64,000 bases of DNA from Croceivirga thetidis (GCF_012272815.1 NZ_JAAWWL010000003.1:167082-231081); one strand, 5' to 3'. Counted from the first letter of the stretch, positions 16,994 through 25,791 are shown. Notes: generated by a model not told the origin, from the sequence alone. Program-made: numbers and translations.

Positions 16994-17581
16994 TTTTTCA
17001 TTATTAGCGTCTTCTCTTAATTCCAAGTCCATTTCTAACTGCCGAGGCCAAAATCCGTCACTTTCCATAGCCTCTGAATCCGCATTTTTTAAGTCCAACT
17101 TTAATTTTTCGAATTGTTGGTCCGTAAAATCAGAATCGAGAAATGCATCTTCTCCATTTTCCGTTTGTACTCTTTTTACAAAATTCCGATACGCTATTAA
17201 ACATTTAGCCATTGCAGAAAGGTCAGAATTAAAAGGTTGTGAACTGAAATAATCTTCGTGGTCGAGATATTCTATTCGGTCATTATTTCCTGTATTTATG
17301 ACGATTGGGTCTCCGTCATTACAAGAGCCAATTACTATATACTTTTCAAATTCAGGTTCCAAAAAGTCATAGATAGTTGTCAGTTTTTGAACACTATCAT
17401 AAACATCATTAGAATCTTTTGAAAAAGATAAAAAAGGTGCGGCACTATCTGGTAATCCAGATTTTACAAGGAATTCAATTGAACTTTCCGAAAGTCCAAG
17501 TCTATTCAGTTTTTCCTGACTGATTGCATTGAGATTACTCTCATCCAAAGTCCATATTTCTTTAAATTCCTCAGGTTTCAT
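16991..17581 (-). CDS. SUKH/SMI1-KNR4-like protein, cassette-like unit
   Basis: 196 residues, acidic and soluble. The central FEKYIVIGSCNDGDPIVIN strand-loop and the following IEYLDHEDYFSSQPFNSDLS, with a preceding LPDSAAPFLSF, fit the SUKH (SMI1/KNR4) superfamily, many members of which are immunity proteins against contact-dependent or polymorphic toxins. No toxin gene is beside it, so it may be an orphan immunity gene carried by the array, as SUKH genes often are. It lies between repeats C and D. The family call is made by eye only. Confidence 0.6.
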   Translation of the reverse strand: MKPEEFKEIWTLDESNLNAISQEKLNRLGLSESSIEFLVKSGLPDSAAPFLSFSKDSNDVYDSVQKLTTIYDFLEPEFEKYIVIGSCNDGDPIVINTGNNDRIEYLDHEDYFSSQPFNSDLSAMAKCLIAYRNFVKRVQTENGEDAFLDSDFTDQQFEKLKLDLKNADSEAMESDGFWPRQLEMDLELREDANNEK

Positions 17582-17593
17582 TTTTCAGCTTGT

Positions 17594-17730
17594 GCCTAAC
17601 GGTCTCGGCTATGATTTGTGGCAGCGTTGGAAAACGTTAGATTTCCAGCCGAGGCAAATTCAGCCGTTGATGGTTTCTAAGTTTCAAGTTAACGAAATAC
17701 CACGCATATTCACCTTGGTTTTAGCGTATG
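17594..17730. repeat. Cassette-boundary repeat D
   Basis: Starts CTAACGGTCTCGGCTATGA, holds an inner TGGAAA/TTTCCA hairpin near 17638-17647, and ends CCACGCATATTCACC, a poor inverted match of CTATGATTTGTGG. The last bases overlap the stop of the next gene. Confidence 0.6.
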
Positions 17731-18272
17731 AGAACAACTTCATCATATGTTCTGCACCAATCTAAAATTTGCCCATACCTATCAAATTCGAGATGATAGG
17801 TAACATAAAGGTACTGGTGCGTTTCGTAAATATTGACAAAAATTCTTTCACTACCCCTTATTTCTTTATGTGGAGCTGTAATATGCAATCTAGGATAATT
17901 TCCTTCCCCTCTTTTTTTTACTTTAAATTTCTTCTTATCAAGGTTCGAAAAATCCAATTCAAATCTTTCGGAATCAATCCTTATTTGGCTTTCAACATAC
18001 TCTTTTAAAGGTTCGAATTGCGCATTGTTTTTCCAATTTATCCCCAAACAGCTTGGATTAATAAAAACAAAATAATTCGCTTGAAAATCATGCAAGTAAG
18101 GGTAAACTTTTATTTTCTTTTTTGTTGGAAAAGAATCAACAAGTTTAGACCTATAAAAATCTAGAGCAATCTGTTCATAGAATGGAAATTCAGTTTGTGA
18201 AATTCCAAATCCATATTGAAGTAAGAACGTTAGAAGTATTATTTTTTTCAATCTTCTCCGCTTAAAGTTCAA
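17721..18272 (-). CDS. Hypothetical secreted protein, cassette-like unit
   Basis: 183 residues with a basic N-terminus and signal peptide (KKIILLTFLLQYGFGISQ). The mature part is basic and beta-rich: FPTKKKIKVYPYLHDF, FVFINPSCLGINW, LHITAPHKEIRGSERIFVNI and a final FDRYGQILDWC. No family is recognised. It lies between repeats D and E, with the same strand and single-gene layout as its neighbours. Confidence 0.65.
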   Translation of the reverse strand: MNFKRRRLKKIILLTFLLQYGFGISQTEFPFYEQIALDFYRSKLVDSFPTKKKIKVYPYLHDFQANYFVFINPSCLGINWKNNAQFEPLKEYVESQIRIDSERFELDFSNLDKKKFKVKKRGEGNYPRLHITAPHKEIRGSERIFVNIYETHQYLYVTYHLEFDRYGQILDWCRTYDEVVLIR

Positions 18273-18360
18273 TCCATAATTTAGTTTATAAAGGTATTGT
18301 GAAAAAGGTTTAATGAGTAAACACTAATTCCCGTTTAGTTTTCGGGCTTTTAAATTACAG

Positions 18361-18499
18361 TCAACGGTCATGTGTATGATTAGTTGCGGACTTTTCCAAC
18401 GGAAAATGTCCGCCTGTACCGAAGATAGTTAATTGCAAGGATTTCCATTTTGGGAAATCCGACCGCAATTAATTATACACCGTGTTGGCAAACGTTATT
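18361..18499. repeat. Cassette-boundary repeat E (best-preserved cruciform)
   Basis: Outer arms TGTGTATGATTAGTTGCGG (18371-18389) and CCGCAATTAATTATACACC (18463-18481) pair with few mismatches. Two inner hairpins are GGACTTTTCC...GGAAAATGTCC (18388-18411) and GGATTTCC...GGAAATCC (18439-18460). The ends are CAACGGTC and GTTGGCAAACGTTA. The last codons and stop of the next gene (CQHGV) are encoded by its right arm. Confidence 0.75.
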
Positions 18500-19069
18500 T
18501 ACAAATTTATCGGCTTCGCTTTCTTTCCGTAAGTCAAAAACTGTCCCTTGGTACCAGTTTACGGCAATGAAGTCGAATGATTTAGAAAAGTTATGAAGTC
18601 CAGATTTTGTTTTATTCTTGATTTCCTCATTTTCAGTGAAACCTGTCAGCCAAATCCTATTTAAGTGTCCATTATTTTCCTCCAGCAAAACTCCAAATTT
18701 TTGGCTACCAAAACCAAAAGGCGGGTCTTCCGATTTTTTAAGTCCAACGTTTTGATGAACAACCTGAGTTATTGGTGGTAGCCCCGTGGACTTTAAAATT
18801 TCTAAAGCTTTTGAAAAGTCCAATTTTCTGTCCGAAACTTTTACTTTCAATTCCCCAATTTCAGTTATGTCAGAAAATCCAAGTCCGTCCCTGTGTTTTT
18901 CTCCAAATTCATTTATTCTCTGTCCTTCTTTTATGGCAAATTCCAAATTTTCAGAAGGTACTAACTCAATCATTGCGTAATCATCTTCCCATAAATGAAG
19001 TATGTCCGAGTACGGATATGATTTGGATTTCCTTTCGTTTAAGAATTTTACGATTCTATGTAGAAGCAT
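18473..19069 (-). CDS. Hypothetical cytosolic protein, cassette-like unit
   Basis: 198 residues without signal or membrane segment. The start MLLHRIVKFLNERKSKSYPY and a DDYAMIELVPSENL strand, KVSDRKLDFSKALEILKSTG and FGFGSQKFGVLLEENNGHL suggest an alpha/beta immunity-like or uncharacterised protein; I cannot name it. The last residues VCQHGV are encoded within repeat E. It is the outermost unit of the array and is followed (upstream in transcription) by the GC-rich structured element. Confidence 0.65.
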   Translation of the reverse strand: MLLHRIVKFLNERKSKSYPYSDILHLWEDDYAMIELVPSENLEFAIKEGQRINEFGEKHRDGLGFSDITEIGELKVKVSDRKLDFSKALEILKSTGLPPITQVVHQNVGLKKSEDPPFGFGSQKFGVLLEENNGHLNRIWLTGFTENEEIKNKTKSGLHNFSKSFDFIAVNWYQGTVFDLRKESEADKFVNNVCQHGV

Positions 19070-19078
19070 TTAATGTTT

Positions 19079-19386
19079 GCTAACGAGAGGGCTACGCGCA
19101 GTGCGGTCCTGTAATTTTTGGTGTTGTAACGAAGTTACATAAAACAAAAAGGACAATTGTGGCCGTGCCAAATTGCGTTTAGCCGGTGATGTGCTGCGTT
19201 GATTTCTGCCGTTGCGGCGGTGTTTGCAAATGGGTCCCTCATCCTACGGTTCTGGCAATTTGGTGTAGCCCTCTCGATGGGGCAGCCTTGCAAAAGGGCG
19301 GGAAGGGCGCAGCCGTGTAGCAATTTTGTTCGCCGCAGGCGAATGCTGCACCATCACATAAATATGTGCAGTTTTGGTTAACTCTC
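19079..19386. repeat. GC-rich structured element at the array edge
   Basis: Nested inverted repeats: CGAGAGGGCTAC/GTAGCCCTCTCG (19084-19095/19265-19276) and CCAAATTG/CAATTTGG (19168-19175/19256-19263), with a side branch GTCCT/AGGAC (19106-19110/19150-19154) capped by TGTAAC-gaa-GTTACA. Downstream is TTCGCC-gca-GGCGAA (19329-19343). It begins GCTAACGAGAGG, like the other boundary repeats, but is larger and clearly richer in G+C than its neighbours. No believable gene lies within it. The remaining 118 bases to 19504 are AT-rich and show nothing. Confidence 0.6.
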
Positions 19387-19504
19387 TTAAAACTATGAAA
19401 AACTATGGTAAGCCCTATAAAATCTACAAAACGAATTCTACCTTATTTAGGTAATTTTTATATAAAAAATATATAATCTCAATGTTTATAGACAAAATAC
19501 CTGA

Positions 19505-20968
19505 TTAATTTCGCTTCCGAATCAGCCACAACCCTAAAAAGGTCAACAATCCATTTAAAGGCAGTAATTCATATCCAAGTTCATAACCTCCTAAAAAGGT
19601 CTTGGGTACTACTTGGTCCAAAAGAAAGATTAAAAGAACCGATAAGCCCCCAACTACCCAAACATACTTGTCCTTAATCTGATGTTTGGTAAAAATGCCA
19701 AAGGCAAAAAGCCCGAGCAATGGGCCATAGGTATAACCGGCTACAATTAACAAGCTGTCAATCACATTCCTGCTCAATATGTATTTAAAGGCAATGATGA
19801 CCACAATAAGTACCACACTCATATAGATGTGGGTACGCTTGCGAATGCGCTTTTGTTCGGCCTCCGGTTTTTGCTCTACATTCAAAAAATCCACACAGAA
19901 CGAAGTGGTCAATGAGGTCAGAGCGCTATCGGCACTACTATAGGCAGCGGCAATCAAGCCCAACATAAAGGTGATGCTCAAGGTGAGTCCTAAGCCGCTG
20001 TTCAGGGCAATCTCAGGAAACAATAAATCGGTCTTTGGGGCACCGTCCATCAGCGGTACGGCAATATCATTTTGTCCAGCATAAATAAAAAGTAAAGCCC
20101 CCAATAGCATGAACAAAAAGGTAACCCCAACCAAAACAAAACTGAAGGAGACCATATTTTTCTGGGCATCCCTCAAATTTTTACAGGTCAAGTTCTTCTG
20201 CATCATGTCTTGGTCCAAACCGGTCATACAGATGGTCACGAACATGCCCCCAACAAATGATTTGATAAAGTGGTTGCGCGCCAAAAAATCATCAGTATAT
20301 AAAAACTTGCTGTACTGTTTCAGCTCATCCGACGCCAAGAACTCGCCAAAGCTCCAGTTCAATTCTCGATTGATGAATATGATGGATAGGATAACCGCCA
20401 AAATCATAAAGGTGGTCTGCAAGGTGTCCGTCCATACAATGGTCTTTATACCCCCACGGTTGGTGTAAATCCATATCAATAAAATTGAAATGACCACTGT
20501 TATTTCAAAGGGTATTCCAAAATCATCAAATACAAATTGTTGCAATACAATGGCTACCAAAAACAGTCGAAAAGCCGCGCCCAAAACCCGCGAGACAAAA
20601 AAGAAAAAGGCACCGGTCTTGTGACTGGTCGGCCCAAAACGTTCCTTTAAATATTCATAGATAGAGGTAAGGTTCAACCGATAGTAAATGGGCAAGAGTA
20701 CAAAAGCCACCACAAAATAGCCAAATAAGTACCCCAGCACCACCTGCATATAACTGAATTCAGATGCTTCAACCCAACCGGGTACCGAGATAAAGGTCAC
20801 CCCAGAAAGCGAAGCGCCCACCATACCAAAGGCCACCAAATACCAAGGTGATTGTTTCCCGGCCTTAAAGAAATCGGCATTGGAGTCGTTTTTACCCGTG
20901 AAATAGCTGATGAGCAACAAGACCAAAAAATAAGCTGCAATCAGCAGAAGTATCTGAAGGGCGGACAT
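19505..20968 (-). CDS. Sodium:solute symporter (SSS family)
   Basis: 487 residues from the ATG at 20968 ([16 protein letters not shown]); a GTG at 21031 would add 21 residues and touch recR, and is less likely. Thirteen or so transmembrane helices with the SSS signatures [19 protein letters not shown] and [13 protein letters not shown], and the sodium-site helix [19 protein letters not shown]. It would import a small solute with sodium; the substrate (sugar, amino acid or carboxylate) cannot be read from sequence. It is divergently arranged with recR, whose ATG lies 64 bases away. Confidence 0.92.
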   Translation of the reverse strand: MSALQILLLIAAYFLVLLLISYFTGKNDSNADFFKAGKQSPWYLVAFGMVGASLSGVTFISVPGWVEASEFSYMQVVLGYLFGYFVVAFVLLPIYYRLNLTSIYEYLKERFGPTSHKTGAFFFFVSRVLGAAFRLFLVAIVLQQFVFDDFGIPFEITVVISILLIWIYTNRGGIKTIVWTDTLQTTFMILAVILSIIFINRELNWSFGEFLASDELKQYSKFLYTDDFLARNHFIKSFVGGMFVTICMTGLDQDMMQKNLTCKNLRDAQKNMVSFSFVLVGVTFLFMLLGALLFIYAGQNDIAVPLMDGAPKTDLLFPEIALNSGLGLTLSITFMLGLIAAAYSSADSALTSLTTSFCVDFLNVEQKPEAEQKRIRKRTHIYMSVVLIVVIIAFKYILSRNVIDSLLIVAGYTYGPLLGLFAFGIFTKHQIKDKYVWVVGGLSVLLIFLLDQVVPKTFLGGYELGYELLPLNGLLTFLGLWLIRKRN

Positions 20969-21031
20969 AAAAGGTATTTGAAGTGCAAAATACGAAATCA
21001 ATTTCCAGAAGATTAATCGTAATTTTACCAC

Positions 21032-21652
21032 ATGGAATTTTCATCAAAATTTCTTGAAAATGCGGTCTACGAGGTTTCGCAATTACCGGGCATCGGTAAG
21101 CGCACGGCCTTGCGTTTAGTGTTGCACCTACTTAAGCAACCGGAGCGCCAGACCGAAGAGCTGACGACCGCACTGACTAACCTTCGTACCCAAATAAGTT
21201 ATTGTAACAACTGTCATAACATTTCAGATACTGAAATTTGCGAAATCTGTGCCAACCCAAAGCGCAACAAAAGCATTATCTGTATTGTAGAAGATATTCG
21301 CGATGTCATGGCCATTGAGAGTACCTCGCAGTACCAAGGGCTTTACCATGTACTAGGTGGTAAAATTTCACCTATGGAAGGGGTAGGGCCCCAAGATTTG
21401 AACATCAGCTCACTGGTGCAAAAATTAAAGGCTGGGGGTATCGAAGAATTGATTTTTGCGCTGAGTTCAACCATGGAGGGCGATACCACCAACTTTTACA
21501 TTTACAAGCAATTGGAGGGTATTGAAATTAAAACCTCGACCATTGCCCGCGGTATTTCGGTAGGGGATGAGTTGGAATATGCCGATGAGGTCACCCTTGG
21601 CCGCAGTATCTTAAATCGGGTTCCCTTTGAGAACTCCATTAAGGCGAATTGA
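21032..21652 (+). CDS. recR: Recombination protein RecR
   Basis: 206 residues, standard length. Helix-hairpin-helix near [16 protein letters not shown], a four-cysteine zinc site ([16 protein letters not shown]), and a Toprim domain opening with [15 protein letters not shown]. It acts with RecO and RecF in loading RecA at gaps. A TAATTTTA sequence lies close to the ATG, which could mean a very short leader. Confidence 0.97.
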   Translation: MEFSSKFLENAVYEVSQLPGIGKRTALRLVLHLLKQPERQTEELTTALTNLRTQISYCNNCHNISDTEICEICANPKRNKSIICIVEDIRDVMAIESTSQYQGLYHVLGGKISPMEGVGPQDLNISSLVQKLKAGGIEELIFALSSTMEGDTTNFYIYKQLEGIEIKTSTIARGISVGDELEYADEVTLGRSILNRVPFENSIKAN

Positions 21653-21696
21653 TGCATTTCAATACAATAAAATCAATAAAAAGACGATAGAATTAT

Positions 21697-21704
21697 TATT
21701 TTTG
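21697..21704 (+). promoter_or_regulatory. -7 element TATTTTTG before the E2 gene
   Basis: Perfect TAnnTTTG, 38 bases before the ATG at 21742. No TTG at the expected -33 distance is seen, so it is only a partial match. Confidence 0.4.
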
Positions 21705-21741
21705 CAAAAAAATAGGCCGAATCAACGAACAGATTAAGAAT

Positions 21742-23130
21742 ATGTCAAAATTCGAATTGAAGTTACCGCAGATGGGAGAAAGTGTTGCAGAAGCGACATT
21801 GACGACTTGGCTCAAAGAAGTGGGAGATACCATTGATTTGGATGAGCCGGTATTTGAGATTGCCACCGATAAGGTAGATTCTGAAGTGCCCAGTGAGGTA
21901 GAAGGCAAATTGCTTGAAAAGCGATTTGAAGTTGACGATGTAATTCAAGTTGGTGAGGTAGTAGCCGTTATAGAAATTGAAGGTGGGGCATCAGAGTCTG
22001 CCGTTGCAGCCGAACCAGTGCCAGTTGAAGAAGTGGTAACCGAGCACGTTGAGGCTGTTGAAGAGCGCGTGAGTGCCGCTATCGAAACGGTTGCCGTTGA
22101 AAGCACCGATTTTTCGAATTCGGACCGTTTTTATTCGCCTTTGGTTAAAAACATCGCCAAAGAAGAAGGTATTTCATTGGCAGAACTTGATGGTATCGCG
22201 GGTACCGGCGCTGAGGGTCGTGTGACCAAAAACGATATTCTAGCCTATGTGGCAAATAGGGGAGGCCAGACCCAAGTTACTGGGAACACTGTGAAACAGG
22301 TACCTCCGACAGCACCGACAATCGAGGAGTCAGCACCAGCTACAGCCCCAGCTGTTAAATCTGAGATTGCGACTAGACCGGCGAACAGTCAACCTGCCGC
22401 ACCCCCAGTTGAGATCAAAGACGGTGATGAAATTATTCCATTGAGCCGAATGGGCAAACTCATTGCCAAGCACATGACCGATAGTATTTCAACATCGGCT
22501 CATGTACAGAGCTTTGTTGAGGTCGATGTCACCAATTTGGTGAACTGGCGTAATAAGGTCAAAAAGAAATTCGAGGAGCGTGAAGGCGAAAAATTGACCT
22601 TCACCCCAATATTTATGGAGGCCGTAGCCCTGGCCTTGAAGAAGTTTCCGATGATGAACATTTCGGTTGATGGGGATAATGTTATCAAGAAAAAGAACAT
22701 CAATATTGGTATGGCAGCAGCATTGCCCGACGGAAACTTAATTGTTCCGGTTATCAAAAATGCCGACCGATTGAACTTGGTGGGTATGGCGAAGACCGTG
22801 AACGACCTGGCCAATCGTGCGCGTAATAATGCGTTGAAACCAGACGAAATAAAAGAAGGTACCTATACGGTGACCAATGTGGGCACCTTTGGTAGTGTTT
22901 TTGGTACGCCCATCATCAACCAACCCCAAGTCGGTATTCTGGCTTTGGGGGCCATTCGTAAACTACCTGCGGTGATTGAAACCCCTGATGGTGATTTTGT
23001 TGGCGTGCGTAGTAAAATGTTCCTTTCACACAGTTATGACCATAGGGTGGTCAATGGGGCATTGGGCGGTATGTTCGTTAAAGCGGTCGCCGATTATCTG
23101 GAAGATTGGGATTCCAATCGCGAAATCTAA
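21742..23130 (+). CDS. Dihydrolipoamide acyltransferase, E2 of a 2-oxoacid dehydrogenase complex
   Basis: 462 residues: one lipoyl domain (lipoylated Lys44 in ATDKVDSEVP), an Ala/Pro/Glu-rich linker, the E3-binding domain (about 134-170, SPLVKNIAKEEGISLAELDG), a second linker, and the catalytic domain ending in SHSYDHRVVNGALGGMF. It transfers an acyl group from lipoyl to CoA; in flavobacteria this type usually serves the branched-chain or 2-oxoglutarate complex. The active-site motif is HRVVNG rather than HRVVDG (codon AAT), so the usual aspartate is asparagine. No E1 genes are adjacent. Confidence 0.92.
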   Translation: MSKFELKLPQMGESVAEATLTTWLKEVGDTIDLDEPVFEIATDKVDSEVPSEVEGKLLEKRFEVDDVIQVGEVVAVIEIEGGASESAVAAEPVPVEEVVTEHVEAVEERVSAAIETVAVESTDFSNSDRFYSPLVKNIAKEEGISLAELDGIAGTGAEGRVTKNDILAYVANRGGQTQVTGNTVKQVPPTAPTIEESAPATAPAVKSEIATRPANSQPAAPPVEIKDGDEIIPLSRMGKLIAKHMTDSISTSAHVQSFVEVDVTNLVNWRNKVKKKFEEREGEKLTFTPIFMEAVALALKKFPMMNISVDGDNVIKKKNINIGMAAALPDGNLIVPVIKNADRLNLVGMAKTVNDLANRARNNALKPDEIKEGTYTVTNVGTFGSVFGTPIINQPQVGILALGAIRKLPAVIETPDGDFVGVRSKMFLSHSYDHRVVNGALGGMFVKAVADYLEDWDSNREI

Positions 23131-23187
23131 ATCAGTTTCAAATAGTTTAGCCTGGGCTCACTACCTTAGAAGGTAAAATTTAAAGTG

Positions 23188-23970
23188 ATGTCCGTAATCC
23201 GTTTTTTCACCTTAGCTGTATTTGCACTTTTTACTTTCCATTTAACTGCACAGGATTTTGATTTATTCGAAAAGAAAAAATTCGTGTCCGACGATGGAGA
23301 ACTACCGTATCGCATCTTATTACCAAAAGATTTTGACAGTTCCAAAAAGTATCCACTGCTACTGTTTTTACATGGTGCTGGTGAGCGGGGCAATGACAAC
23401 GAATCACAATTGAAGCACGGAGCGGAGTTGTTTCTACGGGACTCCATCCGACAAAAATATCCTGCCATTGTTGTATTTCCGCAATGTGCTACCAATAGTT
23501 CTTGGGCAAGAATCGGTTTTAGCAATACTGGTGGTCAAAACCAATTTGTGTTTTACGAGCGGGCCAAACCCACCGCTGAAATGGTTTTGTTGGAAGGTCT
23601 ATTGGACGAGCTTTCAAAAACCTTTAAGATAAGTCGAAACCAACGGTATGTTGGAGGGCTTTCTATGGGTGGTTTCGGCACCTTTGAATTGGTCAACCGA
23701 AATCCAAAACTATTTGCTGCGGCCTTTCCCATTTGTGGTGGGGCGAATCCAAAAATTGCGCCTAGACTTAAAAAGCTGGATTGGTGGGTCTTTCATGGGG
23801 ATGCCGATGATATCGTTCCCCCAAAATACTCTTCGCAAATGGTGGATGCCTTGAAAAAAGTGAATGCCAGGGTTACCTATAATCTGTATCCAGAAGTCAA
23901 ACATAATAGCTGGGATTACGCCTTTAAAGAACCAGAATTGTTACCTTGGCTGTTTTCTAAAGCACGATAG
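23188..23970 (+). CDS. Secreted alpha/beta-hydrolase (esterase/peptidase-like)
   Basis: 260 residues from the ATG at 23188 (a GTG one codon earlier is also in frame). Signal peptide MSVIRFFTLAVFALFTFHLTAQ. The alpha/beta-hydrolase elements are FLHGAGERG (oxyanion loop), nucleophile Ser159 in GGLSMGGFG, Asp208 in HGDADDIVPP and His239 in VKHNSWDYAF. This arrangement is that of predicted secreted phospholipase/carboxylesterase (PHB-depolymerase-like) proteins of Bacteroidota. The substrate is unknown. It is followed 5 bases later by the exonuclease gene, so probably co-transcribed. Confidence 0.85.
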   Translation: MSVIRFFTLAVFALFTFHLTAQDFDLFEKKKFVSDDGELPYRILLPKDFDSSKKYPLLLFLHGAGERGNDNESQLKHGAELFLRDSIRQKYPAIVVFPQCATNSSWARIGFSNTGGQNQFVFYERAKPTAEMVLLEGLLDELSKTFKISRNQRYVGGLSMGGFGTFELVNRNPKLFAAAFPICGGANPKIAPRLKKLDWWVFHGDADDIVPPKYSSQMVDALKKVNARVTYNLYPEVKHNSWDYAFKEPELLPWLFSKAR

Positions 23971-23975
23971 TATTT

Positions 23976-24752
23976 ATGCAGCTGAACCTCACCAAACCCA
24001 TTTGTTTTTTTGATTTGGAAACAACGGGAACCAATGTGGCGAAAGACCGAATTGTTGAGATATCAATTTTAAAAATTTTCCCAAACGGTAATAAGGAAAG
24101 TAAGACCTGGTTGGTCAATCCTGAAATGCCGATTCCAGACGATGTGGTGGCCGTTCATGGCATTTCTAACGAGCGCGTTGCCAATGAGCCAACCTTTAAA
24201 GAGCTTTCCAAAGAAATCTATCAGATGATTCGAGACAGTGATTTGGCGGGTTTTAATTCCGATAGGTTCGACATACCACTTTTGGCCGAAGAAATGCTAC
24301 GCGCCGAAGTTGATTTTGATATGAAAAGTATGGTATCTGTAGATGTGCAGACCATATTCCATAAAATGGAAAAACGTACCCTCGGTGCCGCCTACCAATT
24401 CTATTGTGACAAAAATCTTGATGATGCTCATAGTGCGGAGGCGGATACCAATGCTACTTATGAAGTGCTCCTCGCGCAATTGGAGCGTTATCCTGAACTG
24501 GAAAATAACGTTAAAAAACTGTCGGAGTTTACAACCCGAAAACAATCACTTGATTTTGCCGGTTTTATAGCTAAGAACAAAGAAGGGGAACCCATCTTTA
24601 GTTTTGGTAAGCACAAGGGTAAAAAGGTTGATGAGGTACTTGAAAAAGAACCGGGTTATTTTGGTTGGATTTTGAATGCCGATTTTCCGTTGTACACCAA
24701 AAAAGTATTGACACAATTAAAGCTTAACAAGCTGAACAATAAGCTGTCATAA
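23976..24752 (+). CDS. DEDDh 3'-5' exonuclease (DnaQ/ExoX-like)
   Basis: 258 residues. ExoI FFDLETTGTNVAKDRIVEI, ExoII GFNSDRFDIPLL and ExoIII HSAEADTNATYEVL form the DEDDh metal site of proofreading-type exonucleases. The C-terminal extension (FSFGKHKGKKVDEVLEKEPG ... WILNADFP) is a DUF3820-like tail seen in ExoX-type proteins. It probably acts on DNA in repair or RNA turnover; it is too short and lacks the polymerase III context to be the replicase subunit. Confidence 0.9.
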   Translation: MQLNLTKPICFFDLETTGTNVAKDRIVEISILKIFPNGNKESKTWLVNPEMPIPDDVVAVHGISNERVANEPTFKELSKEIYQMIRDSDLAGFNSDRFDIPLLAEEMLRAEVDFDMKSMVSVDVQTIFHKMEKRTLGAAYQFYCDKNLDDAHSAEADTNATYEVLLAQLERYPELENNVKKLSEFTTRKQSLDFAGFIAKNKEGEPIFSFGKHKGKKVDEVLEKEPGYFGWILNADFPLYTKKVLTQLKLNKLNNKLS

Positions 24753-24776
24753 ACTCTTGTTAAACATTTAGTTAGT

Positions 24777-24811
24777 TGCAAAATTCAATCGAATTTTGCA
24801 GTCGTTTTTTT
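24777..24811 (+). terminator. Intrinsic terminator after the exonuclease gene
   Basis: Ten-base perfect stem TGCAAAATTC (24777-24786)/GAATTTTGCA (24791-24800), loop AATC, then GTCGTTTTTTT. It separates the esterase-exonuclease unit from the FAH-family gene. Confidence 0.7.
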
Positions 24812-24838
24812 CCACATACAAACATTCTTTTACCATTT

Positions 24839-25450
24839 ATGAAATTAATTTGCATCGGTCGCAACTACGCTGCGCATATAGATGAACTTGAAAATGAACG
24901 ACCTTCAGAACCTGTGGTTTTTATTAAACCGGATTCTGCCATTTTACCAAAGGAACAGGACTTTTACATTCCTGAGTTTTCCAACGAGGTTCATTATGAG
25001 GTCGAGCTCTTGGTAAAAATCAAAAAAGTAGGGAAGCATATTGATAAAAAATTTGCCCACAAATATTACGATGAAATCGGATTGGGCATTGATTTTACAG
25101 CTAGGGACCTGCAATCGGAACTAAAGTCAAAAGGGCTTCCATGGGAAAAAGCGAAAGGATTTGATGGAGCAGCTGTAATTGGTGACTGGATTAGTAAGGA
25201 TAATTATAATAATTTACATAATTTAGGGTTTTCCTTGTTAAAGAATGGGGTTTTGGTCCAAAATGGGAACACAAACCTCATGTTATGGGGCATTGACGAA
25301 CTCATATCTTATGTTTCTAAATTTTTTATGTTGAAAAAAGGAGACATAATCTTTACGGGAACCCCCGCAGGTGTTGGTAAAGTTGAACGAAATGACTACC
25401 TTCAAGGGGCTATTGAGGGTAAGGAATTTTTTGCAATAAATGTAAGATAA
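24839..25450 (+). CDS. Fumarylacetoacetate hydrolase (FAH) family protein
   Basis: 203 residues from the ATG at 24839; upstream in-frame codons are AT-rich and include the terminator. MKLICIGRNYAAHIDELEN, the metal-binding YEVELLVKI and GIDFTARDLQ, and FTGTPAGVGKVE define the single-domain FAH family (oxaloacetate decarboxylase, acylpyruvase or related 2-oxo acid chemistry on a magnesium ion). The precise substrate cannot be told. Its stop overlaps the start of the Hpt gene (TAATG). Confidence 0.9.
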   Translation: MKLICIGRNYAAHIDELENERPSEPVVFIKPDSAILPKEQDFYIPEFSNEVHYEVELLVKIKKVGKHIDKKFAHKYYDEIGLGIDFTARDLQSELKSKGLPWEKAKGFDGAAVIGDWISKDNYNNLHNLGFSLLKNGVLVQNGNTNLMLWGIDELISYVSKFFMLKKGDIIFTGTPAGVGKVERNDYLQGAIEGKEFFAINVR

Positions 25451-25791
25451 TGATATATAGTCTGGATAAGATTAATGAAATGGCTGAGGGCGACGAGGAT
25501 TTTGTCCATTCAGTAATCTCTGTTTTTTTAGAAGAAGTGCCTGCAGACCTTGAGGCATTGGAGAAGGAAATTGAGGCGAAGAACCACGAACAAATCTATA
25601 AGTTGGCCCATAAAATAAAACCCAATGTTGACCTGTTGGGTATGGAAGCAACCCGTGCCAATGCCCTAGATATTGAGACCATGGGTAAAAATATGGCCAA
25701 TATGGATCAAATTGAAAGTAAGTTCCCCCAACTTAAGAAAGACATTTTGCAAGTAATCACAGAGTTGCAAAACGACTTCCACCTTCAATAA
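25450..25791 (+). CDS. Hpt (histidine phosphotransfer) domain protein
   Basis: 113 residues, a single four-helix Hpt domain with the phospho-acceptor His54 in LAHKIKPNVDLLGM. It would relay phosphate between a hybrid kinase and a response regulator, neither of which is close by. The ATG shares one base with the upstream TAA, so the two proteins are made from one message; any functional link to FAH chemistry is unknown. Confidence 0.88.
   Translation: MIYSLDKINEMAEGDEDFVHSVISVFLEEVPADLEALEKEIEAKNHEQIYKLAHKIKPNVDLLGMEATRANALDIETMGKNMANMDQIESKFPQLKKDILQVITELQNDFHLQ

Noticed and set aside
17529..17765. Plus-strand frame of 78 codons across repeat D
   Set aside because: It spans two gene ends and a boundary repeat, with no homology-like pattern; judged to be chance.
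19135..19381. Open frames on both strands inside the GC-rich element (about 60 codons each)
   Set aside because: They follow the inverted repeats, have biased composition (many Cys, Arg and Pro), no start context and overlap each other. They look like a side effect of high GC.
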